Part shown: piece by piece, positions 38,266-49,518 of the stretch | Position numbering within the stretch: the first letter of the stretch is position 1 | Layout: each line of letters starts with the position of its first letter | Source: Bugula neritina | Lineage: Eukaryota; Bryozoa; Gymnolaemata; Cheilostomatida; Bugulidae | Reading direction: 5' to 3' | Length of the DNA: 64,000 nt | NCBI GenBank assembly: GCA_964035545.1 | Contig: OZ037771.1 | Location: forward strand, 12,466,980 to 12,530,979 | Program-made: the position numbers and the translations under genes | Notes under the pieces: generated by a model | What the model was told of the DNA's origin: nothing | Database searches by the model: none | What the model saw: only the letters and a program-made list of their open reading frames with translations

Positions 38266-40567
38266 AATAGCAGGTTGTCAAAGATGGAATCAGGTTAGAT
38301 ATGTGGAAGTAAAACGTTAAGTTTAAATTTTAATCTTTTTACAGATGAGAAGCTTTTCCAACACATGAAAGATTTTGTGATAAAAAATATAATTAATGAG
38401 TCATGCGAAGTACACGTAGTTTACTGTTCTTTGAGTTCTGTGTGTAGCATGATTCATCAGTGATCTGAGGATAGACTTCTAAGTCTTAACAATAAATTAA
38501 TTTTGACAGAAATCTCCTCTCCTAAGAGATGAGGTACTTAATGCCATAATACTTTGGCCTGAACAATCATATGTGTGTAAGTCATGGCACTTGATTTAGT
38601 GAAACATTAAAAATTGTCAGAATGTCAAATTGGCAAGTCAAATATTTTGTTTGTAAAAACAAACTTGAACAATTTTTTCTAAGTGTTTTTTGTATTGTTT
38701 TTTTATAAATTGTTCAGTACTGTTTAAAAATTTCTTAGTTGTATTGTTTTTCAATAATCACCATAAACATCAGCTTTCCTTATGTAGTACATGAGAACTT
38801 ATTATTGTTAAACCTGTTTGAGATGCTCACCTTGGCTGTAATACATAATATTAACCTATATTGAGTCACTGTACACTTAAATTGTTTTAGAAGCAAAAAC
38901 AAAAAACGTAGAAATGCTTAGCCTACGTGTCTCACGCTATATCCTCCACTTTCAGAATTTAATTTAAGTAGTTTCCTTGAATGTCCAACATTAACAGCCA
39001 GATAGTCTGGTGGCGTATGCTGTACAGGTATGCTCTTCCTGGTGTGATGTTTAACACTCTGCACAACCCTGTGGCTGATATTCAGGGCTGATACTTAAAA
39101 AAGACTGTGTTCCAGATTGTAAAGATCACAGAAGAAAGTATAGTGTTGATTAACAAGGACAATTAAATAATTTGGGCTAATAAAATTTGCTAATTACCGC
39201 ACCTAAATACCCTGAGATGTTTGAGGTTATTGTCATTATAATCCAAGTATATTTTTAAGGTTTAAAACTAAAATAGAAACAATGACAAAGCCTACGTCAT
39301 ACAGGTGTTACAGCCCGTTTCCATGGTGATTAATTGTTATAGGGAAATGAAAGCAGTTTATCTAGACACGGGTGTTGTGAACTCACAAATAGCTTGATTG
39401 ATAACCTAATTATGCTGGCTGTAATATCGTAGCATAAAAACATTATATGCTTCCTCAATATATGACAAACCTGCAGTCACACATTCACTCAAGCATGACA
39501 TGTTGATTCGTTTATCTTGAAAATATTCACAATAAATTTACGCAGACGTTCAGTTGCTTCTACTATGCCACATCATACTGTTGGTGCTTCTATTAGCAGT
39601 TGCAATCACTTTTAAAGACCACCACTACTGTTGTACTATTACTAGTTATTGGTGACTACCACTACTCATACTGCTTTACTATTACTAGTTATTAGTGACT
39701 ATCACTATTACTAAACTATTACTTAGTACACTAGTAGCACTAGTTAATAGTGCTCTTACTATTGGATGTTCTACAGCAGCCTATACTCTCCCTAGCTGTC
39801 ATTAGGTTAACTACAACTCATAGACTTAGAACTAGAAGATTCAGTTTCTAATGCTGTCGGGCTATATCTGATCTTAGCATTAGAATTAGTATTCACAACC
39901 TATAGTTCCGATGAAAGGCAAAAGGTATGTACCATTATTATCCTTCAACATAATTTGTAACAGCATTTACTTGGCAAGCTTTACATCACCATCTAGGTAC
40001 ATGCGCCATCATCATTTAAGAAAGATCCGTAGCCCAACTTCTTTAATTTTTAATGCATATTTTCATTTAGGGTGTGAGACATATTGTGAGAACTTCGTCT
40101 GCGGTAATTGTTATATGGAGCAATAGCTTTTCTCAATTTTACCATTACTGCACCTATCAAAGCAGCTGAGTCAACTTGTTTTGTTTTGGCTGTCCATCAT
40201 GAAGCTTACTCATATGTGTTTAGTACATGAGAATTAAGATGTAATGTAGTTTCTCCTCTTTAAACTGTAAATGGTGGATTACTGATCAATGAATTGAGGT
40301 GCAGAGTTTAAATTTTTTAAATAGCGTTAGGTTAGTTATATCAGATATGTGTAGTATAAAATGTTGTCTGCCTCCACAATGCGGCAATCACACTCCAAAC
40401 CCATACTCTAAACTAGAATTTGTGAGCTAAAGCTATACTAAAATATGCATCACTGCGCACCACATTTTTAGCACAGTTTTTTGACTAAGTTCGAGTAACA
40501 CTAAATTTGAAGAAAGCACAGAACAAGCAAAATATAAATACTCAGAAGTGATTGTTATAATTGTAGA

Positions 40568-43500
40568 ATGGATAGAGGTATGAGAACTGGCCTGTCAGTT
40601 GAAACCTCACTGGATATGGGAGAAGACACTGCAGATAGTATATGTGAGTATTAGTACTCAATCAAGTGTCATGACGTGTTATTGTAATTCATACACTCTG
40701 CTCATTATCAGATAAACATTCAACCTGTCAACTGTTGCCACATACTAATTATATACATTATTGAGGATAACTTATTGTTAGATGCCTATGTTGCATCAGC
40801 TGCTTATAAAACAATAAGTTGAAGGCTTTGAGAAAAGCTAGGCATATGATTCAGTGTTGAATTCGTTTTGAGTTGTTTATTAACAACTTTTATTATCATA
40901 GCATGGCAGTTCTGTTGAAGTCATTGTTCTGGGCCAATGCTATGAGGCTCCATGTATATAACAATATACAGCATGGATTATCTCAAATCTCTATCACTGC
41001 GTTTCCATTATCGCATTATGCGAATGGATTTTCTCATTCGCTCTATGGAAACAGTTGCATCGAAGCAATACCGCAGCCGGAAGTTACACCGAACGGTTCC
41101 TTCGATGAAAAATTTCCTCCGCATTGTGCGCATGATGGAAATGGTTCCTTCGGTTAAATCGAATGAAACCTTTTGTGTCGGAGGCAGAGATCAGCATTTG
41201 TGGCGGCTAGTTACATAGTTACGCGATGTCAACAATAATTATAAGTTACAACCTACGCTAAAGTGTACTTCGGCTCTTAAAAATTCAAATTATTTTATTT
41301 ATCCTAGCTGCTATTATTTAAAATAATTACTAATCATCCTAAATTTATAAAAAAAATTCGTAAGTCAACGCTTTTCTGAGCTAAAAATAAGTTGACAGCT
41401 ATTTTCATTTTGAAAATTTAAATTACTTTTAAGCTTTAGTTATCTTCACGAAATACTTAATGCTTTCATTGGTTTATGCTTTTTTATTTTAAATAAACTG
41501 ACTCAAAGTTTGTGTATTCACTTGATTTAATCTATCAAAAATATAGAGACAGAATTGAAAAAATGTCGTTGTGCATGAACTCAAACTCAAAGTTGGCCAT
41601 ATTAATTATCATTTTAGTTCAGCCGTCACAAATATAAAAAGAAGATAATTTCGTACGAATTGCATAGGAACTTGTGGTTTTTCCTTCGATGTAATCCGTA
41701 CGGGCATCCTGTACGCATTCATTCGCCTTCATGGAAACGCAGTGTATAGCTAAAAGCTTTTATTATATCTGCTGTGTGCAGCCATGCGTGGGTGTGCTAT
41801 AAGGAAAATCTAAGAACATGATGAGTCATGCTGTTGGAGTATATTCTAACATTTAGAACACAAAGCTACACAAAACGTAACTTTGCAATATGTTGCAGTA
41901 GGAATAAAAATTTTGCCTTCTATAACATCGAACTATTTTCTTATAAAAATATGTGCAAATGAAATAAAAAGAGCACATTACAACTTTTCTAAAGATGTAA
42001 AAGAATTAATACGAAGGTTTAAGGCCTAATAATCATGTAGTAGCTGTTGTGGGTAAAAGGCAAAAGAAACATCTCTTGAGATTGGTCTAAGAAAACTGTA
42101 TTATCTAGTTATACTCTCCATATGTATTTGTAGGGCTAGAAGTGTATGAATTCCCAGCAGATTGTGTAGCTACAGAGTTGTCTTACCATTTCTCATGTAT
42201 TCCTTACTCTGCTGAGTGCAGAACTCCTCTCAACAGGATGTGGAACCCCAGATCCTCAACATTTGTTCTAGAATTTTCCTCATCAGGTTTGCAACTCATA
42301 CTTCATACATAATCTGTTGTAGGACAACCAATTGTCTATAGGAGTTGTCTTCTATTGAAGAATTTATTTTTGGAGTGGTACACTCAATAAGTTGGATATT
42401 AAATAGTCAAATTATCAGATTCCTTGAGAAGTTTTAGGAAGCTTTGTAAATTCTGCTTTTTCGTTATATCAGCAAACCTTGCACTTATAATATTGTATTT
42501 TGAGTATCATTGCTTATGATCTACTATAATTTGCAGATGCTCAAAAAATCATGACTAATCCAACGCAATTCCTGGACGAAGATGACTTGACGTCTGCTAT
42601 CAAAGTGAATCAGCTGCAGGTGCGCAGATCCGCTCAGGTTCTGGTGACTTGTGAGCACGAGATCAGTTCCCGGATGGTAAAGAACTACTTCAAGAGGTTT
42701 GGGGAGGTTGAGACGTGCTATCAGCAACAGTACGCCATCTTGTTTGGAGATTACCGAGCTATTCTTACCTTCAGGAGTCAGTCAGGTAAACTGCTGAGCT
42801 CTGAGATCTCAATATACTTAAAAAATAAATAGTATAAATCGACTGAGAGATTAAAGATAAGTTTTGGCAATCTTCCAAGATGCTAAAAATTGTTGTAATT
42901 TTTTTCTAAAAGGCAGTTGATGATGACTTGATGGTAAATGACATAATAATATAAGCTTTTCATTGTTTTCCCATGAGAAAAAAATTTTAGATTCTACTAA
43001 TTAAATAAAACTAATAACAGACATCTTTTTAATACTGAAATATTCAGTACTAGCAGTATATAACAATATTAAATATAATATACAATATTGATTATGATAT
43101 TATTACATTGACTCTTTTTTGTTTTCCAGCTGCGGAACAGGTGGTCAGTATAAATCAGCACCAAATAGCTCCATCATTCTCCGTGAAAACTCAGCTTCTA
43201 CAGGATGACATTCAGCGATGTGCAGGTAACTTTTGTGAGCAGATAATCTGTGTGCAGGTAATTTGTGTGCGGGTAATTACCAATATATGTATTATCATTT
43301 AACTTCATATCTACTCATTAAATTATTACATTTTTAAAATAATTGTACACTGGAGTCAACTAATGGTAAATATGGAGAAGGAGATGGGTTGGAATAATTA
43401 ACATTTAGCTCTATGACTGTAACATTTCAAGCCAGCACAGTTGTTGGTATCTAGAATGCAAAGGTCATGGCATGAAAATACGTGTTATTCTCTGCTGTTA

Positions 43501-46500
43501 AACTTAGTGTCCTAGTGTCACTCTTTTACTGACACGGATGAAATCATGTCACTGTATTTCTGCAATATGTACTAGTAGTAATAGTGGCAGTAGTTACTAG
43601 TACTGGTAGTTAATAGTACTGGTATAGTTATTAGTACTGGTAGTTATTAGTAGTTTTAGTTACTAGTGGTGATAGTTACTATGCAGTACTGGTAGTTACT
43701 AGTGGCGATAGTGGTCACAGTGCTAGTAGTTGTAGCAGCAGCCGTTATTAGTAAATCAGTGTCATAATGTGTAACTCAACAATTGTTTCAGATGAACCAA
43801 CCAGCCCCACTGGCACCTCCTACTCTCTCAGCTTTGACATGGACAGTGTCTCTAGCATTCTACCGGCGTATAAACCAATCAAGGCAATTCCAGAACTTCC
43901 AGCAACACTTTCTGAAAATCCTCTCACATTGACCTCCACGCAACAACCGCATGACTCATTGAACTCTAGTCTCACATCTGGATATCAAAGTAATACAATA
44001 TGACTTAATTTATAATATAGTAGTAATATATAGTAATATAATGGGAATCAATTCTTTACAAGATATCAAGTTATAACGACTGTTAACTACGAAAGTTATA
44101 TGCTGAGGTGTATTGTAGGCTTTAGGGTGTTTTGCTTTACAGCTGCAAGATATAAAGCATTGTTTTTAGGTACTTGGGAATATATTTAGCTCAAGTTTAT
44201 AACTTTTAATTAGCCGTTTAATTTTGATTTCTTATTGCTTTGCCTCACACGTAAAAACTGTTTTATGCTATCAGTAATAAGTAGAACTTATGCTATAGGA
44301 AAAATCTACAAGTCTGTCCCTGCCTCAACAAAAGGATACGTCATGGGACTGACTTACTTCAATAGTGTTTATCAAGTTGTTTATCATGTTGTTATCCAAG
44401 TTGTTTATCATTTTGTTATCCAAGTTGTTTACTATGTTGTTATCCAATTTGTTATTCATGTTTCTATCATAATAAATAATAAAATAAGTGAAACTTGCAA
44501 ATAATGAAGATAACATATTATGCAGAGCGAACTCTGTAGCCATTTTACAAGTCTGCAAATACGTATATGTATATGTAAATCTATCATATATTAATTGATA
44601 TAAAACTCAGAATTATGTACTTTATTTTGTTCTGACGAGGAGACAAATCCTAATACAGCCAGTATAAACTGCTGTAAACATATTACTTACATTGCAGACA
44701 TGGCGAGTATACACGTTTATGAGACTGTGCCAAGTTTGCCTACTGAATACTATAACCAGCCTCTGCCTTACCAACCTACTCAGCAATCACCTGATGTGCC
44801 ACAGCAAGCACCTGCTCCATCCACCACACAGGTGCCCCCACCACCTGATCATTACGCACCACCCCCACCTTTACCACCTTTAAATATTGAAGAAGTGCCA
44901 CCTGTGGTCCCAGGCCAACTATCTGCTCCATCTGTTCCATCTCCTCCAGCGCACCAAGCACCTGTTCCACCATTTCAGCAAGCACCTGCTCTAGTCATGA
45001 CACATTTGACGGTTCCATCAACTCAGAGAGCACCTGCTTTATCTGTTCAAAAAGCACCTGCTACAAGTGTTCCTCCACCACCCGCACATCAAGCTCCTGT
45101 GCCACCCATCCCAGTCCCAACTGTCAGTTTGCAAAGCTGTGTTCAAGTGAAGAACTGCATTATAAGATTGGTTAAGGGAGACCTTAGTAATCATGCTGCC
45201 GATGTCTTAGTTCACAGCAGTGGTGAGTATTGTTATCACGCTGCCAATGTGTTGGTCTACAGCAGCATAAGTGTTGAGAAATACTTGGTGCTTTTTAGAA
45301 GAAACTTTTTTAATGCTGAGTGAATGGCAGCTAAGATTAATTTAGCAACTTTTTTCCAAATTGACTTTTTTTCTTTAGTTTTCTTACACTTTGCATAGTG
45401 TTGTTTGTGCATTGAATATTCGCTAACCAAAATCGATCAAATTATTTTTTCTGAATACAGGTGCAACATCCCAAGCTCTCTATATGAAATGCAATACAAT
45501 GACATCTTCAGTTGAGATTATTCAGACTATTGAAGGTAAACCTTTAGTAATCATTGACACTAATAACTAGTCAATTCATAGTTGTGAATCTTTAAAGCTG
45601 TTATAGCTGTAGAGTTCAGGGACTACAGGACTACAGTGTATCGTAATAGTGACAGTCATAGCAAGTATTGGTATCACAAAGATTTGTTTGCCAAACCCAA
45701 ATATCAAATTAAAACTTGCTAATAAAAGTTAAAACTACAAATATCCATCTCTACATTAACAGGCAATGTTAATGAGAGATTACGCTATTTGTATACTACA
45801 CTTCTATTAGAATCAGAAGCCTAATTTTGCATCATAAAATATACTTTAAATTTATTAGTAAGACCAATTTAAACCCAAGCTGCTAGGTTTCAATCCCATA
45901 TAGCTTTGAACTTTTAATATCTATTGGCTATCTAAAACCTAAAAAGTGTAAATATGCTTCAACGAAATTTTTCATAATATCATTACTTTCATTATACGTT
46001 ATGAAAAGTTGACATGTAGACTTTTACATTGTTATATAGTAAGACGCTCTGAGAGTATCACCATCACCACTGCTCCTAATCTAGCAGCTAAGTTCCTCAT
46101 TGGTTTCAAGCTATGTCACTCTAATGTCAAGGAAAGTCAGCGTAAATTAGTTACAGCCTCTCTTCAACACTGTGAAAAGCTGAAAGTACGGTCCATTGCT
46201 TTCCCTGCACTTGGTATAGGTATGTATGAACAATCAGCTTATACTTTTGCATTAATGTGAAAACCGATATAATATATGATACTATTCCAATTGCTTTGAA
46301 CTTGTATTAGTGTGCAGTTTTAAAAAACTTTTTTATTTAGCTTTTAATTTAGTTTTTTATAAAATGAAGCTTTGAAGGTGCAGCACTCTTAGCCAATTAA
46401 TGGGTTTTCCAGTAACCTAGAATGTTCGAAGTTCCTCTCCTAACAACTGAAAAGTTATTTATCTAAGTTTCATTTCACTAGACTACAAATATGGCCATAT

Positions 46501-46838
46501 AAATGCTATATAGATTGTCATAGCGATTGTATACATGTTGTCATGGTGATAGTATATATGTTGTTATGGCAATAGTATACATGTTGTTATCACACTTTTA
46601 TGATGTATTTTGTACAGGTTGTCTCGGAGAATCTGCAAAAACCATGGCTCCAGTATTGATGAACTCTATAATTGAGTATTTAGTGAATAATGCACAAACT
46701 GCATTAGAGATCATTGACATTGTGATATACACAGATAATGCTCTCCACGACTACGTTGAAGCCATGACTCATCACACAAGAGCTCGCTCACCTACGAAGC
46801 CTAATGGAATAGTCCAGAAAGTTCTGAGATTGTTCTAG
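40568..46838 (+). CDS. RRM-RRM-proline-rich-macro domain protein (PARP10/14-like without the transferase domain)
   Basis: Nine exons, all joined in phase 1: 40568-40643, 42134-42286, 42537-42785, 43130-43225, 43792-43989, 44698-45222, 45461-45535, 46040-46219, 46618-46838; 1773 nt, 590 aa. Residues about 27-90 and 104-185 look like two RRM folds ('LEVYEFPADC' to 'STFVLEFSSSDAQKIM'; 'AQVLVTCEHEISSRMVKNYF', 'YRAILTFRSQSAAEQVV'), as in the N-terminus of PARP10/14. Residues 192-400 are disordered and proline-rich with repeated 'APxxP/QAPVPP' motifs. Residues about 405-580 form a macro domain: 'IIRLVKGDLSNHAADVLVHS', 'ITTAPNLAAKF', 'IAFPALGIG', 'ALEIIDIVIY'. The usual Asn after the GD strand is His, and the glycine-rich loop before the central strand is shortened, so ADP-ribose binding is uncertain. 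No PARP catalytic domain follows before the stop. PARP14-family proteins act in ADP-ribose signalling and antiviral defence; a similar role here is inference. Intron 1 carries an inverted-repeat element. Confidence 0.8.
40995..41744. mobile_element. Inverted-repeat element, about 750 bp, in intron 1 of the RRM/macro gene
   Basis: Ends 'CACTGCGTTTCCAT' and 'ATGGAAACGCAGTG' are perfect inverted repeats, flanked by TAT on both sides (40992-40994 and 41745-41747). Subterminal 'GCGAATGG'/'CATTCGCC' words are also inverted. No transposase frame, so non-autonomous. Confidence 0.65.
43560..43740. repeat. Low-complexity TAGT/ACTGGTAGTTA repeat
   Basis: Irregular repeats of 'AGTACTGGTAGTTA' in the intron before the exon at 43792. 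Confidence 0.7.
44355..44465. repeat. 24-bp tandem repeat, about four copies
   Basis: 'GTTGTTATCCAAGTTGTTTA' recurs at about 24-bp spacing in an intron of the RRM/macro gene. Confidence 0.75.
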
Positions 46839-47181
46839 GTGCTGTTAGGTTCCTTGCTAATTTATTGTACAAGTATTATTATGTCAGAATCTTACTGTGA
46901 ATTTTAGTCACTACTCAAAATTTTATATGTTTTCAATTGTTTTTGCTTTTATCAAGGTTAATGTAGATTTTTGGATATCTTCATGATTGCTGGGGTTCAA
47001 TATTTTAGCATTTATTTAAAACTTCAACAATGAATCACACTTTATCTTTTAAAAAAGTTAAATTCATTTTTATTGGTATATTTTATTAAAACTATGCATT
47101 TCAAAGCTTTTAGCAGGCTAATTTTTAGGCATGTTTTTGTGTACGGTACTTTTATTGCTTACAAGTTTTTAAAATCTTTAT
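46839..47181. other. Convergent 3' ends of RRM/macro gene and lectin 1
   Basis: AT-rich spacer of 343 bp. ATTAAA near 47086 (+) may end the RRM/macro transcript. AATAAA on the minus strand at 47151-47156 is 26 bp past the lectin 1 stop. Confidence 0.5.
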
Positions 47182-49518
47182 TCAGCCAATAATAGACTGG
47201 CTTTTATAAAACTTCTGACTTTTCTCGCAGACAAATGCGTGTATTTGGTCACACCAGTCATCATCCATCTGCATGTTGCCTTTACCAAAGCACCTGTAAC
47301 CACCGTATATGTTCAGACAGTCTCCTACGTTCTTCTTGTACCCGTATCCACTTGGCTCTCCTGGTGCCCAATCAAAATCTACCATTTCTTGAGAAATATT
47401 CATCTCGCTGTCCATCCAGTACCATGTGCCATTTATCCTTCTCCCTCCAAACCACATGTGAGGAATCACTCTCAAATCTAAGGACAGCCATATTATTAAA
47501 TTAAATACGATACTTTTCAGTAGTTTTAACTACTAACTATATAAGTGAGTTTTACTCACGAAACACTATAATTAAACCATGATAGTGTATAACTTTGACT
47601 TTATCACCAATAAATTTTATTTTGCAACCATCTCACAATGTGTTCAAACGCTGGTGTGCGTAGAATTTCAGTTAATATAGCATAAAATATTCTATACCAT
47701 TTTGCCTAATAAGTGTATGTCATACAAAACTCACACAAGTTTATAGTTGCTATCCCTGTGAGAACCCCTGATGGGAGGGATATTTTTGTTAAATCAAGCT
47801 AAGGACTTATTCAGATAAGGCACAGGAGCAATTATGACTGGATGCTCCTCCTAACATCACCAATGGCTTTTGTCCGGTTCGAACCCATGACTTCGTGTTT
47901 ACTAGGCAAACGCTCTAACCTCTAGACCACTGCTGCTCCCTGCATGTATAATGTCATACAAAACTATCGGTGATAAAATGTTTGATCATGCATATAGTGT
48001 CTGTGTGCAGATAATTCAACCCGCTGTAACTGCTGTATATGATATGTCTTCAGGACAACCCAAACCAGGATATACTGCAACTTACACTTTTGGATAGAAG
48101 AAACTGATGGTTCTACCAAACTATAATATATCAAATAATACGTGCATGTAAATTCTAGCCAGAGCAATGTTGTGCGTATTCTAACCTAATAAATATAACA
48201 TACTTATAACATGAGCAGAAAAACTGTTTACATGGTTGATTGGTGCGCCTTCCTTTCATAAACTTCAGCTCCTCTAAGGTATCAAGAGTTGCTAAAGAAG
48301 CTTCTTCACCTTTACAGATCTCTTGAGCTTCTCCCCAAGTCTTCCTTTCGTCAAGAAAGAACTTGTAGCAGGTGCCGAAAGGTGTCCATACCCATCCATT
48401 AGCCTTGTCACATGTTCCTACAATATTATACACCCCTTGTCACATGTTCCTACAATATTATACACCCCTTGTCACATGTTCCTACAATATTATATACCCC
48501 TTGTCACATGCTCCTACAATATTATACACCCCTTGTCACATGTTCCTACAATATTATACACCCCTTGTCACATGTTCCTACAATATTATACACCCCTTGT
48601 CACATGTTCCTACAATATTATACATCCCTTGTCACATGTTCCTACAATATTATACACCCCTTGTCACATGTTCCTACAATATTATACACCCCTTGTCACA
48701 TGTTCCTACAATATTATACCCCCCTTGTCACATGTTCCTACAATATTATACACCCCTTGTCACATGTTCCTACAATATTATACACCCCTTGTCACATGTT
48801 CCTACAATATTATACACCCCTTGTCACATGTTCCTACAATATTATACACCCCTTGTCACATGTTCCTACAATATTATACACCCCTTGTCACATGTTCCTA
48901 CAATATTATATACCCCTTGTCACATGTTCCTACAATATTATACACCCCTTGTCACATGTTTCTACAATATTATACCCCCCTTGTCACATGTTCCTACAAT
49001 ATTATACACCCCTTGTCACATGTTCCTACAATATTATACACCCCTTGTCACATGTTTCTACAATATTATACACCCTATGTCACATGCTCCTATAATATTA
49101 TACACCCTATGTCACATGTTCCTGCTATAATATTATACATCTTATGTCACATGCTCCTGCTATATTATGCACTCTTTGTCACACGCTCCTACTATATTAT
49201 AAATGATATGTCATTGAGCTGATTTGAATGTTCAAAGTTTAGATTTTCAAGCTAGCCCAGTGATAAGGCTGTGTGTTGCAGCAGCTAAGAATAGTATGCA
49301 ATAAAAGTTAACAATAGTTACTTCAGAAATGTCATCAGCATGAACACAGAATTTCTTCTAAAACAAAATTGTTTGAGAATACAACCCTAAACATTTTGTA
49401 AATGATAATCTAAAGCATATTTTAATATTTTAAGGTCAACACTTTAAATGTTACCTGCTGCAGCGACATGAAGTAAAACTGCTGTCGTCAGCAGACCCAA
49501 GTAGAAGCCCAGCTGCAT
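47182..49518 (-). CDS. Secreted C-type lectin 1 (EPS-type)
   Basis: Three exons, right to left: 49518-49455, 48417-48232, 47477-47182; 546 nt, 181 aa, both introns phase 1. Residues 1-21 are a signal peptide ('LGLLTTAVLLHVAAA'). The rest is one C-type lectin-like domain: 'CYKFF', 'TWGEAQEIC', the WIGL-equivalent 'MWFGGRR', 'GEPSGYGYKKNVGDC', 'MDDDWCDQIHAFVCE'. In this family the EPN/QPD triplet and the WND-like motif bind calcium and sugar. Here the triplet is EPS and the second motif is DDW, so calcium binding is possible but specificity is unknown. It is the first of three adjacent paralogs with the same exon layout. The intron before exon 2 contains a 25-unit minisatellite that copies the exon's own acceptor. 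A SINE sits in intron 2. Several plus-strand frames over this gene are by-products. Confidence 0.87.
47732..47950 (-). mobile_element. tRNA-Thr-derived SINE with 15-bp target duplication
   Basis: Full-length minus-strand copy with B box 'GGTTCGAACC'. It is flanked by 'ATGTCATACAAAACT' at 47717-47731 and 47951-47965. In intron 2 of lectin 1, same orientation as the gene. Confidence 0.9.
48409..49200 (-). repeat. 32-bp minisatellite, about 25 copies, replicating the exon 2 acceptor of lectin 1
   Basis: CACATG recurs on the plus strand at 48409, 48441, 48473 and so on at 32-bp steps to about 49113, then two diverged units. In gene sense each unit reads 'ATATTGTAGGAACATGTGAC', which is the acceptor TAG and first bases of exon 2. 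The first unit overlaps the real exon start at 48417. Confidence 0.95.

Larger units (their letters stand above)
36834..40567. other. Intergenic region between the MSP and RRM/macro genes
   Basis: Holds a 23-bp tandem repeat at 36865-36970, a candidate AATAAA at 37182-37187, a minus-strand SINE at 38048-38265 and low-complexity 'ACTATTACTAGTTATT' stretches at 39630-39740. No gene was found. Confidence 0.6.

Noticed and set aside
39911-40126. 71-codon plus-strand frame
   Set aside because: No family resemblance, no splice partners, composition like its surroundings.
48409-49200. CRISPR array
   Set aside because: The 32-bp units are directly adjacent with no spacers, in a eukaryotic intron.
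48323-49222. Plus-strand frames of 227-299 aa with a repeated HPLSHVPTILYT pattern
   Set aside because: A 32-bp repeat is open in all three frames by chance; it lies antisense in intron 1 of lectin 1.
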